This document shows positions 1 through 11,800 of a stretch of 64,000 nt of DNA, piece by piece. Source of the DNA: Scalesia atractyloides (Eukaryota; Streptophyta; Magnoliopsida; Asterales; Asteraceae); NCBI GenBank assembly GCA_947069175.1, contig CAMTDV010000007.1, forward strand, positions 48,016,681-48,080,680, read 5' to 3'. Every line of letters starts with the position of its first letter. The stretch's first letter is position 1. Under the pieces are notes generated by a model. The model made no database searches, was not told where the DNA came from, and saw nothing but the letters and a program-made list of their open reading frames with translations. A program made the position numbers and the translations under genes.

Positions 1-1020
1 CAACGGCGGTTAGTCCAAGAAGAACAATTCATCTGCTTGAAGACTAAAAATACTTGCACCTAAGATCATCATTGAGCATTCGTGTATGCAATATAACTTG
101 AATGACCTCAGATCACCTCGGTAATTTTTGAGATAGTTAGCCTTGTTAACACCTAAGACCATCACCGAACGTTCATGTATGCAATATAACTTGAACATCC
201 TCAGATCCTCTGGCTATCAACAAAACTACTAATCCTGCTAACTCGTCGAACAATAAAGATCAGGACTCTAACCCTTAAGCATCAATCTGTACCACGATCT
301 GAAAATTCTGTACCTCCTTTGATCACAAACTAATGAAACTAGATCTTCAGCATCTCCAAACAATCTAAAGTCGGAACCACCTGAATACTGTTGCAAGTCA
401 CGAATTCCAAAAATGTCAGAATCTTAATTTATACGTGAAATTTTTATTCCCTCGTTTTTGCAAATTCCTGACCGTACCACTGAGTACCTCCTCAAATCTT
501 AAAATCCAGTTTTTCATCAATGCGATTTTACGTTAAGGCCCATTAGTAGTCACTATACCAAAAAGATAATCTTTATGCATCGGTATCATCGACTACCCAA
601 ATATCTTCAACCCTCTGTGATCACATCATCATATCTATTCTCTAAAGCCCTCGACGGCGTCCCCGAACAGCCCATATTAAATGTTAAAATCTCGAAAAAA
701 TTACAATCACCAAATTTTTTCTAGACACTCGTCTCATCGCCACGATCAAAAAATGTCTTCATACGAGGTGGATCCTCACTTGGTGTGAAGTGACTCTTTT
801 TCACACTTTTCGATCCAAAATCTTTATTTCTGCGAATTTCAAGATGATTCTAGCACAGATCTGGTCGAATTCATTTTCTAACAATCATATTGTTTCAATT
901 TTACTTTGTATTCATGGATTGTCCGTTTATTTGATATTTTACGTCTAAAACCCTCCTAAGTCCATAAATGTCCATGATTCATGAGCGTAGGTGATTCAAT
1001 CAACTGTTAGATTGATTGAA
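1..1020 (+). repeat. Probable LTR remnant cut by the window edge
   Basis: No credible coding region is visible here. The stretch ends just before a primer-binding-site-like sequence, as the 3' part of a plus-strand 5' LTR would. The run up to position 1,020 reads like the T-rich end of a copia-type LTR. The left end is off the window, so family and length cannot be fixed. No second copy of this LTR was recognised in the window, so it may be a solo or truncated remnant. Confidence 0.4.
62..206. repeat. Two-copy ~53-bp direct repeat
   Basis: Positions about 62-113 and 154-206 are diverged copies of one another. They share the core CGTGTATGCAATATAACTTG, allowing one change, followed by CTCAGATC. 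The offset is 92 bp. This is a simple internal duplication inside the LTR-like remnant. Confidence 0.6.
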
Positions 1021-1021
1021 T

Positions 1022-1035
1022 TGGTATCATAGCTC
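1022..1035 (+). other. tRNA-iMet-like primer binding site
   Basis: TGGTATCATAGCTC differs by one base from the initiator-Met primer site TGGTATCAGAGC seen elsewhere in this window. It marks the start of an internal region of a plus-strand LTR element. No recognisable gag follows directly; the next readable gag, at 1.7 kb, belongs to a gypsy element. The element therefore appears truncated. Confidence 0.5.
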
Positions 1036-1130
1036 TGAAATTGAGAGTCCAGGATCCGGTGGTGCTAGACAGAAGTTTGGTAGAGATAGAACCAATTCGA
1101 TAGAATGTTATTGAAAAGGAATAGAAGTAG

Positions 1131-1620
1131 TTGAAGTCTAATGTTTCATTCGTACCGAAAGAGTATACATCTTGTCAAGCTGGGAACTCCAAAACATAAA
1201 AAACAATGAACACACAACACCTATATATAGACCTGACCACCTCGTGCGAAGTGAGTAATTGACTTCGTACGAAGTGACCACTTCGTACGAAGTAAACTTT
1301 ACACACTTCTCACATTCGTACTTAGGTCGTGTGTTCATAATTAATCTATACAATATTCAAAACACGCTCTATCTAGCGTATTTGTACAGTGACGGACATA
1401 AAATGCACCAACAATGTTAGTTCGTATGAAGATAGACTCTCTTAGTTTGCACGAAGTAGAACGTACTATAAATAGGTGTGTGGGAATTGAGTATGTAGTA
1501 TTGTTTTGTTGACACGATGGCGAAGCTCTGTCCAAGTGTTTTCAGATCATAAATGTTTATCAAATCAATGAAACAGTGCTTTAAAAGTAATCTTGTTATT
1601 TAAGACGTCTATGAAAGAAG
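1131..1620. repeat. LTR-like debris with TTCGTACGAA palindromes
   Basis: There is no supported gene. The tract holds two exact copies of the 14-bp palindrome ACTTCGTACGAAGT, at 1262-1275 and 1280-1293. It also holds several degenerate copies and TATA-like motifs in both directions (TATATATA near 1222, TATAAATA near 1468). It looks like pieces of promoter-bearing LTRs lying between the primer site at 1,022 and the E1 gag. Confidence 0.4.
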
Positions 1621-1699
1621 CCATTATGATCCAAGCAATTACATGGCTTACGGGACTGGCCAACTAAGAGCCCAAGTGAAGGATTGGGTGGAGCATAAT

Positions 1700-2310
1700 T
1701 AAGGGTGAGAAATGGATCAAAGCCGCCTGGGCTAGGACGTAGGAAGAATTTAAAATGCCTTTCCTCAAACACCACAGTCCTAAGGCAGTGGTAAAGAAAA
1801 TCAAAGAAAAATATATACTTTTAAGGCATAAGGGTGAAACCCACGATAAGATCACGAGGATCTTTTTAGATAAATTAAAATTTTGTGGTGAACAGGTTCA
1901 CACGGAAGAACAGAAAATCTATTTTAATACCATAACATGCTCAATACTGAATATAAGAGTTCATAACTCCCTCAAAGTTTGTAAACTTAATAGAAATACT
2001 CAGTGTCGGTAGGGAGCAAGAGATATAATTAAAGAAACAAGTTGAGAGAGATGAATGGAGGGCAATGGATGCAAATCCAAGCCCTTCTAAGAAGTCAAGA
2101 GTGGTCGAGTCTCCTAAAAAGGAGAATGTGTAAGGCGGGTGACCAAGTTGCAAGATACATGGTAGTGCTAATCGGGACGAGTGCTACTTCAAGAACAAGC
2201 CATGTGTTGATTGCGGAGAATTAGGTCATGGGTCACAAATTACCCCACCAAATGTTGGTCTGCTACAAATGCAATAAACGGGGTTACAAAAAGGCCAAGT
2301 GCCCATACTT
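1700..2310 (+). pseudogene. E1 gag (capsid domain and zinc knuckle), broken
   Basis: Gag would form the particle that packages element RNA. The reading around 1,735-2,010 (FLKHHSPKAVVKKIKEKY, then FLDKLKFCGEQV and TEEQKIYFN) matches the plant gypsy retrotransposon gag domain from memory. A degenerate Cys-rich region follows at about 2,190-2,310, with CVDCGELGHG and a second damaged copy. Several frameshifts separate these parts and no intact start survives. A functional protein is excluded by the breaks. Confidence 0.8.
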
Positions 2311-2399
2311 GGTAGGAACGAGTGAGAAGACCGACACAAAAGTTGAAGCCCCAAGGTTACGGTGAGATCCTTCCATATCACCACAGAGGAAGCAAAGAT

Positions 2400-2795
2400 C
2401 AAACCCTATGTGGTTACAGGTACATTTACCGTTAATTCTATTCCCGCACATGTATTATTTGATACAGGTGCGAATAAATCATTTTTTCACACAAGTTTGT
2501 TTGACACTCTTCGTTTATTTTGTCAAAACTAGTTACACTCTTAGAAGTAGAGGTAGGTAATAACACAAGTTTTATTGTATGTGATATATGTCGAGGTTGC
2601 AAAATTAAGATTGAAGGTGAGGAATATCCGCTCGATTTGATACCCATGGCAATGGGAGAATTTCAGGTCGTAGTGGGGATGGATTGGTTGTCTCGCCATC
2701 ACGCCAATGTAATATGCTACCGCAAGATGTTTGAATTGACATCACCGAGTGGGAAGCATGTTACTATTTATGGGAAAAGAATTGCAACCCAATAA
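2400..2795 (+). pseudogene. E1 aspartic protease, broken
   Basis: The retroviral-type protease would cleave the Gag-Pol polyprotein. The catalytic region reads AHVLFDTGANKSFF near 2,446-2,490, giving the D-T-G active-site triad. The family's second landmark, VVVGMDWLSRHHA, is at about 2,665-2,705. A frameshift lies between the two, near 2,500-2,520, so the enzyme is not made in one piece. It sits between the gag knuckle and the RT, as in all gypsy elements. Confidence 0.85.
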
Positions 2796-2800
2796 TATGC

Positions 2801-4330
2801 TTGTTGATAGAAGCTAATAAACTTATGCAACATGGGTGTAAGGCTTACTTGACCTATGTGTATGACTCGGAAAAGCAGTCTCCAAGAATTGAAGATGTGT
2901 TTCTGGTACAAGAATTTGAAGATGTATTTTCGGAAGATTTATCGGGCATACCACCCGAATGCGAGGTGGAATTCGGGATTGAACTAATTCTGGGGGCTAA
3001 ACCGGTTGCCAAGGCACTATCTAGATTAGCGCCTTCGGAACTTCAAGAGAGAATGGCCAAATTACAAGATTTGCTCGATAAAGGTTCATTCAACCAAGCG
3101 TCTTCTTATAGGGAGCACCACTATTGTTCATTAAAAAGAAAAACGGGAGTATGCATATGTGCATTGACTACCAAGAAGTAAACAAGCTTATGGTAAGAAT
3201 AGATATCCACTCCCAAGGATAGACAACCTATTCGACCAATTACAAGGTGTGAGTTGGCTCTCAAATAAACTTAAGGTCGGGTTATCATCAATTGAGGGTG
3301 AAGGAAGAAGATGTACCAAGACGACTTTTCGTACTCAGTACAGGCATACGAATTTCTCGTATATCATTTAGGTTAACAAATGCGCCCGCGGCATTCATGG
3401 ATCTCATGAACCGGGTTTGCAGACCTATGCTTGACAAGTCGGCGATAGTGTTCATCGATAACATCTTAATTTAATCTAAGAGTGAGGCGGATCACGCTCA
3501 TCACTTGCCAAAGGTACTAGAAACTTTGAGACGAGAAAAACTTTATGCTAAATTCTTGAAGTACGCTTTTTTGCTTCAAGAAATACAATTCCTTGGGCAT
3601 ATCATAAGCGCCAAAGGAGTGAGTGGTTTCGTCTAAGATTGAATCTGTATCTAAATGGAACCTCCCAAAAATCCGTCGGAGATTAGAAGCTTTTTGGGCC
3701 TTGCAAGTTATTATAGGAGATTTATCCAAGATTTCTCCCAGATTGCCTCACCTCTAATCAAGCTAACTCGAACAATGAAAATTTTGTATGGGAAGATGAA
3801 CAAGAAAGGACATTCTAAACGCTTAAGGAAAAGTTAACTCATGCGCCGTGTTAACTTTACGGGATGGTACCGATGAGATGGTAGTGTATTCCAATGTAGT
3901 CACACCTCGGTCTTGGGTGTGACATATGCAAAGGGGTAATGTGATTGCCTATGCTTCGAGGCAATTGAAAGTTTATGAAACTAAGTACCCGACTCTGACC
4001 TTGAGTTGGTGGTGGTAGTTTTTGCCTTGAAGATATGGAGGCACTATTTGTATGGGTGAAGTGTATGATTTACATCAATCATTAAAGTTTGAAATACTTC
4101 TTTAACCAAAAAGGAATTAAACATGAGAAAAGACGTTGGCTAGAAACGGTTAAGGACTATGATTCTGAAATTCATTATCACCTAGGAAAATCCAAAATAG
4201 TGGCGGATGCGCTAATCCAAAAGGAAGGATATACTCCTATCCGAGTGAGGTCTATGCAATTTATCATGACTACGGGTTTGCATGACGAATCGAGAGGCGC
4301 AAGTGGAAGAACAAAAGAAGAGATCTAAAA
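2801..4330 (+). pseudogene. E1 reverse transcriptase and RNase H, broken
   Basis: RT would copy element RNA to DNA and RNase H would remove the RNA strand. The RT entry reads EFEDVFSEDLSGIPPE near 2,915-2,960. RT palm motifs follow at 3,370-3,475 (RLTNAPAAFMDLMNRVC). The catalytic FIDD box is FIDN, so the second Asp is replaced by Asn near 3,455-3,466. The connection and RNase H region shows FLGLASYYRRFIQDFSQIA (3,690-3,740) and HYHLGKSKIVADAL (4,170-4,215). At least four frameshifts or stops divide it. The loss of a catalytic Asp and the breaks make it a dead copy. Confidence 0.9.
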
Positions 4331-4947
4331 AAGGAGCCAGTAAAAAGTAAGTGAAAGTGTGGTGGATGGTGAAAACAAGTTGAAATCTCGATTCGGTAGA
4401 ATTTCGGCTCCAAACACATGTGGTGTCAAGAATCTCTTACTTAACGAAGCCCATAAATCCTGCTACTCGATTCATCTAGGGGCAACGAAGATGTAGCGGG
4501 ACTTAAAATGTAATTATTGGTGGTCGAGATGAAATGGGATGTGGCAAAGTGTGTAGAAAAGTACTTAACTTGCTTGCAACTCAAGGTGGAACACCAAAAG
4601 CCTTATCCAAAAGCCTTATGGAAAGCTGCAGCCTTTAGATATAACTATATGGAAATGGGAACATAATTCTATGGACCTATTAACCAAATTACTGAGGATG
4701 GCTCAGAAGTTCGATGCCGTTTGGGTGGTCGTGAATAGGTTAACCAAAAATGCTCATTGTATTCCTATTCGCGAGTCTTACACATCCGAAAAGATGATGG
4801 ATGTATATGTGAATGAGATCGTGTCGCGACACTTAATGCTGGTATCAATTGTATCCAATAGAGATACTCGGTTTAGTTTGCATTTTTGGTAAGATTTTCC
4901 AAAGCAAATGGGTACAAAGCTATTAGTTAGTACAGCTTACCACCCTC
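4331..4947 (+). pseudogene. E1 integrase N-terminal and core part, interrupted
   Basis: Integrase would insert the element DNA into the chromosome. The zinc-binding region is badly worn at about 4,430-4,600. The core reads MDLLTKL then VVVNRLTKNAHCIPI at 4,671-4,770. It continues to SNRDTRFSLHFW, the degenerate VSDRDTRF region, by about 4,890. The reading stops at YHPL (4,947), where the copia solo LTR begins. The core resumes at 5,707-5,785 (TGGQSERAIQTL) and again from about 7,756 (LDTYLPLVEFSYNNSY). Confidence 0.85.
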
Positions 4948-5706
4948 TGTTGGATCTGAGAGTGTGTGTAGTGTGTGTTTTTTCAAAAAAAACAATTGAA
5001 CAACTTAGAAATTTGATTAAACAATAATATATAAACACATCGATCTATCACAATTAGATTTGGAAATGATTGCAAAAAGGATTTCATTGAATTCAAATCA
5101 GAATGTAATACAATCACAAGGTACAAACATACTCTCCCTCACTAGGTGCGCTCTCTCTCACTTAGTTCTTATGCACAAAGGCCCTAAGTATTAACTACTA
5201 CAATGAGAATGAAGAACTATATATAGGAGGAGAGAACTAGTAGTAACGTCACCATGAAAGTGATCCTTAACAACTCATTAAATGATTTAACTGTCAACAG
5301 TTAGCAAAATCTATTGGATAGTTACATTGTTACATTGAACTATTGCTTCCAATGTGAGATAAAAGAGAACTACTAGATTTCATAGAACTGCTGGTTGAGA
5401 ACCAGCACTCTATCAAATCTGGTCTTTGACATGTTAACTTCATCTACTAGTCTTCAGTCTTGACTTTAGTTGACTTGACTATTGACTTATTGACTAGCAC
5501 TTTGACAATCCAACACTTTGTTCTTCTATTCTCTAATCTTGAAGGCAGTAGTTTGTGTTCCAGTAGTTTGGGTAGCTATTTTGGGAAGCTTTCAAGGGTG
5601 GAAATTTCTTGTCTTGTGATTGCATGTTAACTTATTCCATTAGGCAGGGAAGATGGTTCCCTTGGGTTTTGGTTTTCATCATCAGCAGATCTTACATAAC
5701 GCAACA
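4948..5706 (-). mobile_element. Ty1/copia solo LTR in the E1 integrase
   Basis: The sequence begins TGTTG and ends CAACA. It is flanked by CCCTC (4,943-4,947) and CCCTT (5,707-5,711), a 5-bp target duplication with one change. The broken integrase reading (YHP, then TGGQSER) continues across it. On the minus strand it reads CACTTTCATGGTGACGT, then a TATATATA box, like the LTRs of CopA. It therefore appears to be a 759-bp LTR of a related family, left after LTR-LTR recombination removed the body. Confidence 0.85.
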
Positions 5707-5785
5707 CCCTTAAACTGGTGGGCAAAGTGAAAGAGCAATTCAGACTTTGGGGATATGCTTCGGGTATGCAAAATAGATTTTTACA
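5707..5785 (+). pseudogene. E1 integrase core, short middle piece
   Basis: Between the two inserted LTRs lie 79 bp whose translation reads TGGQSERAIQTL, followed by a worn DMLRACVIDF-like stretch. This is the conserved TDGQSERTIQ region of gypsy integrases. It follows directly on the reading broken at 4,947, which shows that the two insertions hit E1 separately. Confidence 0.8.
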
Positions 5786-7755
5786 TGTCACGCTCAATTT
5801 CCCGGTGGGCCCGGACGATGGGGTTTATGCGTGATGGTTGAATAATAGTTTCACAATTTGCAGTGGAAGTAGGGAGCAAAAGTACAAGTATTTAAAAGCT
5901 TGAAATTATATTAAAATGTATAATGTTGTGTTTGGTACAAATATCCTGCAAGGTTGGATCTAATAGAAAGGACTTCAGATATCATAGGCCTTTAGCCTTA
6001 GTGTTGCAAATTCCAAAGCTCTTTGGTAGCACCTTATCTAGCCTACTTTTGAGGTTTGCCACATGTAAATTTAATCTTTAAAATACATCAGCTTTCGCTG
6101 GTAAATAATACTAATCGGCTGATTTTAAAAATATTTAATAACCATGATGACCATTTGGTAATCATTTGATAGTCATTGGGATAGAATTTTTGTTTCTAGT
6201 TTTACATGCTTGTAATACATTCGGGGACCATTGCTTATAACCGGTACATGATCAATATACACACCATTTAATATTTGTGTCATTACAATTAATGAGTCGG
6301 GACACTCGGACACCATAATATTAACCCCCAATTGTTTTAACGTTAATCAAGCATAAGGGGTTAAACACGGGTTATTACCTTCTTTGAAAGCATTTGCCTA
6401 TTTTGCAATACTCGAACCAAGTGGTAATGTCATATCCAAGTTTTATAAATAATAATAGGCTAAAAAGTATTTACCTGTATTAGTTGTATGAACATTGTAT
6501 TTAGTTCTCGTAGTACAGTTTGTATTCAAAGTTTATTAACTTAGATGCGATTCTCTAGAGGGTTCTGTAGTCCGGAATGAATGGAAACATTATCCATTAG
6601 AATGTTTACGAGTCATTATAAGTCTTTTGACTTACCGGTTAACTTAGAGTAACATTCGGTACCGCTAGATTAAGCATGTCCCAGATAGAATGTGGTTTAT
6701 ACGCATACGATTGAGGAGTCTCGTGAGGTATGGGTTATTAACCAAACATTCTGATTTAGAAAGGTTTTGAATTTATTTGACCCGTTACGACTAGGTGATA
6801 TAGTTTACGTTATTTTAACTAGTCTGTGCGCGTGAATACAGGTTTGGATGGTCAAATGGGTTTGTGACAAGTTCAACATGATAGAGTATATATATATATT
6901 GGGTTATATTATGGGTTATACAAACTGTTTTAAAGTCAGAATACATGTTACATATGCTTAGAACCTCATTCTTTAATTATTCGTTAAAAGGGTATTTTTG
7001 ACTTACTAGAAATATGTGTTTGAGTCGTCACTTAACCACTTAACATGATAATCAGAAAATATAATTTCATGGAATTATACCATATGATGATGATGATCAC
7101 ATGGTTAGGTTTAATTGAATTTTTGGTTGACCAAAGTGGTTAGAACCGAAAGTCAAACTGTTAAGGTTTAATTTAATTTGGGATAGAATTAGACTACTAT
7201 AATGAAATTAACTAAAGGAGAACACTTACTAGGACTTGAAGACTCTCTAAAACTTTAGAAAGAAAGCTCCTACTTGCAGAAGAAAGCTCCACAAGTGTTT
7301 TAAGAGTGAAACTTAGAAGTGTGATGAACTAGTGCAGCATCGAGGCCTATTATAGTTGATCAAGAGTGACGAGAGTGTGCCAAGTGTTCTCAGAGGTGTT
7401 TAGAGGAAGATTAGTAGTATACTAGATGGTCGAATGATGTGGCAAGATTTCGTGATGAGTGGCAATGGAATGAAGTAGCCTGCTGCTAGGTGCAAACATA
7501 CTGTCAGCATACTCCTTGCGGACTGGAATGAGTATGCCATATGGTCCACAAGGAGACCAGGCGTGTAATAGTTTTAAAACATCCTTGTGGGCCGCAGGGG
7601 CCTCCCAGTGACCTAAAATTTCCTTTAAGGCAGTTTTCAGCCCCTCAACTCTTTATTTTGTCCTTTTTACAATTATAACCCCTATCTTTTCAACATATCT
7701 AAATTATGTGGAGGGTTTTGGAGACACTTGTCATGCTATGATTCGTTTGGAAATA
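5786..7755 (-). mobile_element. Ty3/gypsy LTR, probably solo, in the E1 integrase
   Basis: The lower edge TGTCACGCTC and CCCGGTGGGCCC (5,786-5,815) is the reverse complement of a gypsy LTR end like that of E3. A minus-strand stretch near 6,097-6,112 reads CCAGCGAAAGCTGATG, also like the E3 LTR tail. The minus-strand text at 7,000-7,700 matches the promoter-proximal style of the same LTR class. The E1 integrase resumes at about 7,756. The upper edge is not sharp, and no clear target duplication was found, so the limit is uncertain by up to about 70 bp. Confidence 0.65.
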
Positions 7756-8415
7756 TCGGGTTGTTCCTGGACACCTATTTACCATTGGTTGAATTCTCGT
7801 ATAATAATAGTTACTGTTATAGCATTATGGTCGAAAATGTTGAACCCTAGTAAGTTGGGGTGAGGTCACTCATTGGGAACTTGCATAACAAGATGTGGTT
7901 AGGACCACGAATGAAAACATTGATATGGTTAGAGCCCATTTGAAAGCGACTTAGGATCAACAAAAATATTATGCGGATAAAAGCCAATGACCCATAGAAT
8001 TTCAAAGGGAGATAAATTAATGTTGAAGAAAGGACAATCCATTTCAGAAAAAAAAGGGAAGTTGAGCACTGATTTATTGGCATTTCAAAGTAATTGATCG
8101 GGTAGGAAAGGTAGCTTATCGTATGGAGTTACCGAAAGAATTAAGCGACATCCATAATGCTTTTCATATCTCACACCTTTGGAAGTGTTTGTCTGACGAG
8201 ACGGCCTTTGTGCCCCACGATGATATAGAAGTCGTCACTAACTCAATTATGTGGTGAAACCTATTTCAATCCTTGACCGAAAGGTTAATAGCCTTATGAA
8301 TAAGAATGTTGATCAAGTCAAAGTAAAGTGGAAATACCAAAAGCGATCGGACACCACTTGGGAGTTCGAAGAAGAGATGGAGAGATACTACCCAAACAGC
8401 CCCTTTAAAGAGGGG
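7756..8415 (+). pseudogene. E1 integrase C-terminal part with chromodomain-like tail
   Basis: The reading resumes with LDTYLPLVEFSYNNSY (7,769-7,818). A small internal deletion follows, then YGRKC near 7,826-7,840 and the usual tail of gypsy integrase (QDQQKYYAD near 7,955-7,985; SDIHNAFHISHL near 8,147-8,183). It ends with the module VDQVKVKWKYQKRSDT. That tail resembles the CHR-type domain thought to guide chromovirus integration. Frameshifts and stops (for example YGRKC followed by a stop) occur throughout. Confidence 0.85.
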
Positions 8416-8421
8416 TAGAGT

Positions 8422-8768
8422 TGTAACAAACTCTATTCTAAGCTAAATATTGTTACATTGAATAAATCTCTGTTCTTCAAACTACTGTTGCTTTGTTCCA
8501 AACATTTGTTAGGCCAAAATAGATGTTTGGTCTTCATGATCATTTCTTTGCTTCAACAGGGCTTTAGCTAATGATGAGTAGTTTCTTCTTCTTCAACAGT
8601 GGTTCCAAGGCCCTGAATAGATATTTGAATGTCTTCAACAGATGTTCTGATTAGTGTTCAAGACTCACTATCTTTGGGAGGAGAAATGTACCATCTATCT
8701 GTTTATTTCATGATCATGAGGTCATGTTTGGGCTTTTGAATATCATATGTTCTTTTGTAGGTCCAACA
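8422..8768 (-). repeat. CopB 3' LTR, truncated
   Basis: On the minus strand it begins TGTTGG at 8,768, preceded by the purine tract CTAGAGGGAGAA. It is clearly alignable with the start of the 5' LTR at 28,501 downward, sharing the CTTTGGGAGGAGAAAT and ACAGGGCTTTAGC blocks. Only about 340 of the expected 732 bp remain. The lower edge merges with the E1 3' end, where a TGTAACA start of an E1 LTR may also lie. The exact breakpoint is unclear. Confidence 0.75.
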
Positions 8769-8845
8769 TTCTCCCTCTAGAATAGATGATGCCAAAACAG
8801 TTTTTTACTTGATCAATCTTTATTCCTCATTAACTTCTCTCTCAT

Positions 8846-11800
8846 CTAGACCTTGAATTGGTGTTCAAATTTCATTGAGAAATAGTCATTTGGATCCCTT
8901 TCAAGTTCAAGTCCCAAAAGGACTTCTGGATCTTCATTCTTGAGCCTAAAGGTGCTATTCATAGAGATCTTTTCAACTTCTCCATTAGCTCTGACTATAG
9001 TCAATTCTTGGCTTATCCTGTCAGACATCCATCTGAGCATTTTGGAGCTGGATGGATTTCTTGGGGCATATGTTAGCTGATGAGTAGGGGAAATTGTTTA
9101 CCCAAGACTTGACCAAGAAGATCTTCTAGATTTGTATATGGATACCAATATGGCAGTTCATTCCTGAGAAATTCTTTACTTGTTTCATCTTAGTACTTCT
9201 TCATATCTTCTGCAGACATTTCTTTTTGCCTTTAAGGTAGCCAATGATAGCTAAAAAAATGTTCTTTGCAGTAGGAAGTTTAGCGGGATTAGCTAGAGAT
9301 CTGATGGGGAAGTCTACTTCTTCATAGTTGTCCTTTCTTGGGACTAAGGAATCCTTTTCTCTTAGGACTTTTAGTTTCTTGTAATTTTCTTGGACTGTTG
9401 GCTCATCCCATCTAGACATTGACTGCATAGAGCCAAAATTTGCAGCTACCATCTCCTCCTTCATTCTTTTCAAGTATAGGGCCTTTTTGCTAATTAGCTT
9501 ATTACCTGCTCTCTAGTTGGGAGGAGTGGGCTTGAGCTTAGGACTTAGCTTTCGCTTTTCGATCCTTAAAATTTCATCTAGAAGAGCTAAAGTAGACTAT
9601 CCATTGAATTGAGCTCTTGTTGCTCTGTAAGGCATGTTCTTCATTATATACTCCATGTAATCTTCCCTTAATGCTCTTATGAGATCAGGGTCACTTACAG
9701 GGCCTTGTCAAGCCTTTTTATTGACATCCTTGGCAAAATCTTCTAATCAGTTCACTTTAGTGAACTCTTCTGAGAGAATTGTAGGACCTCTTTGTGTCCT
9801 TTGAATTTGCTTCTTTTTTTTGCAATAAATTTCGCATGTTTAAGCCTTAGCTCCAAATATTCTTTAACATTTGTATGCTTTGGGAGATCATGCAAAGATG
9901 GGAAGGAGAGCTGGATTGGGTCATTTTTGGAATAGAAAGACTATATCTCATGTGACATAGTTTTAAGTTCCAATGGTGTGAGAAGGTGGTTATGGCTGTG
10001 GTGGTTGATGTTGGAAGTGCTGTTACGGGTGAGGCTTAGGTAGTTTCTTCATCATCTTCTTGGATGATGAATTTGGTTTTCTGGTTATGGTTTGTGGTGT
10101 AGGACTTTTTGTTGGTGGTGTAGAGGTTTTTGTTGTTAGTTTTCTTTTAATAAGTAGGTCTGCATGAGCCTTTTGAGAATGTAAAGGAATGGTAAGTGGT
10201 GTTATGGGTTTAACATATGTTATCACTTTTGTAGTGCCAACAGATGTTTGGTGTGAAGGAGCAGTGGTTTGGATGATAGCTGTGGTTGTTGTAGCAACAA
10301 ATGTTTGTTGAATGGGCTTCGCCTATCTTGCAGGTTTCCTTATTGTAGGAGTAGCATCTGTTGAGATTGTTGAAGAGCCCAGATTTTGTTCAATCCTTTT
10401 TTCTTTCTTGGAGTTCTTGAATTGTCAACATAACTTTAGCTTCCCTCGTATCTTTCCTCTTCTCTTTTTCAAATGTATCTTCTTTGGCCTTTTTTACTAC
10501 AGATGTGTCAGGTCTCTTTTAAGCTTTCTTGACAAGAGGATGGAGCTTTCTTATGCTGACATTCTCCCCTTTTTGGCATCATTTTTGATGTATTTGGGGA
10601 GAGTGGGAGTAGTACCAGTGGTTTGGAGAAGATAGTCATTGTACCTACCATCCACCATGTTTCTTGTCAGCCGCATGTGCATGTTGTTGGAGGCATCTGC
10701 AGATTGCTTTTGCAGTAGTAGATACATGCTTGCATGAGTCCATATTCTTTTGCAATTTCCTCATTTGTTAGAAGAGGTCTTGAGTTTTGTGCCATGGTTT
10801 TCATCATATCTTTGACTTCATCAACAGAAGACTCTATCTTGGATACTCTCTCTTTCAATTCTTTGTATCTTAACCCATCGCCTAAATTAATAGGTTCATC
10901 TGACTTCCAATTGATATATGTACTATTGTAAATTCAATAGTTGTTGCCTTCAAGGAGGTGTTAGAAATGTAACCACTGTCCAGTTGTGAGACTATTGTCT
11001 CAACAGCTGTAGTAGCTTCCTCACTTGAAAAACCACCAAGTGTCACTTGTGACACGAGGGGTGTACCCTCCTCTGTTTGTGGGCTAGCAATGACATGACT
11101 TTGCCCAATCACTTTTTGTGGCATGCTCCTAGTGATAGGTGATTGGGAAAAACTGGTTATACCCAAGTCACTTTGGTCAATTGCATCAAGAATGGTTTTA
11201 TGGTGCAAAATATTGAGTAAATTGTATTTGTGGGTGGTGGAGTGAAAAGAGAAGCAGCCTTGTGAGAGGGGCTTGAGAATAGATGTACAAGTGAGAAATC
11301 CATCTCTTGATTTGGTTCCCTTGTGCTTAGAACACAATCCTTTTGTGAGGACATGTGAGGAGTTTGGCTTGGTAGAGATGTTTGCATCTGTTGTGAGGAA
11401 GTAACAACAGATGCTTGTTGATCTTGTGTTGCAGAAGGCTTCTCTTGCATATCATCCTTTGAGTCACCTTCTTTTTTGCTTGTTTGGTTTTACAATAGTG
11501 GTGGTTTTTGTGGAAATTTCTGTTGTGGGTTCCACAGTGGTGGGTTGGACACTGTAGACATCAGGAGCAGTGGGCTCAGCAATAAATGTTGTAACATCTA
11601 TTGCTTCGGTTTGCAAAACATTTTTTTCACTTGTACTTTCTTGACTCTTAGTCATCATGCGTATGAATACTTCATTTGAAAGATTATTCATTTGAAGGGT
11701 TTCCCATTGTCCAAAAATCTCTTGTTTTAAACCGTTTATAGGTAAAAACTGAGCAGTCCTGGATATAAGATGAAGGTTTAGTCCCTTTCTTAATGGCCTT

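Larger units (their letters stand above)
1640..8420 (+). mobile_element. E1: decayed Ty3/gypsy retrotransposon, integrase split by two insertions
   Basis: Domains occur in the gypsy order gag, protease, reverse transcriptase, RNase H, integrase. The integrase is cut at 4,947 and resumes at 5,707-5,785, then again from about 7,756. The integrase tail ends in a chromodomain-like stretch (VKWKYQKRSDTTWEFEEE, near 8,330-8,390), which is typical of chromovirus-type gypsy elements. No LTR pair of its own was recognised. The 5' side abuts other LTR debris, and the 3' end runs into the CopB LTR after a purine tract at about 8,404-8,416. All frames are broken. Confidence 0.85.

Noticed and set aside
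4948..5706. Envelope or accessory gene inside E1
   Set aside because: The segment has LTR ends, a target duplication and no coding capacity.
10312..10635. 107-codon plus-strand frame with hydrophobic stretches, could be a membrane protein
   Set aside because: It lies antisense to the CopB accessory ORF, which has a clear counterpart in CopA; hydrophobicity comes from reading the Lys/Glu-rich strand backwards.
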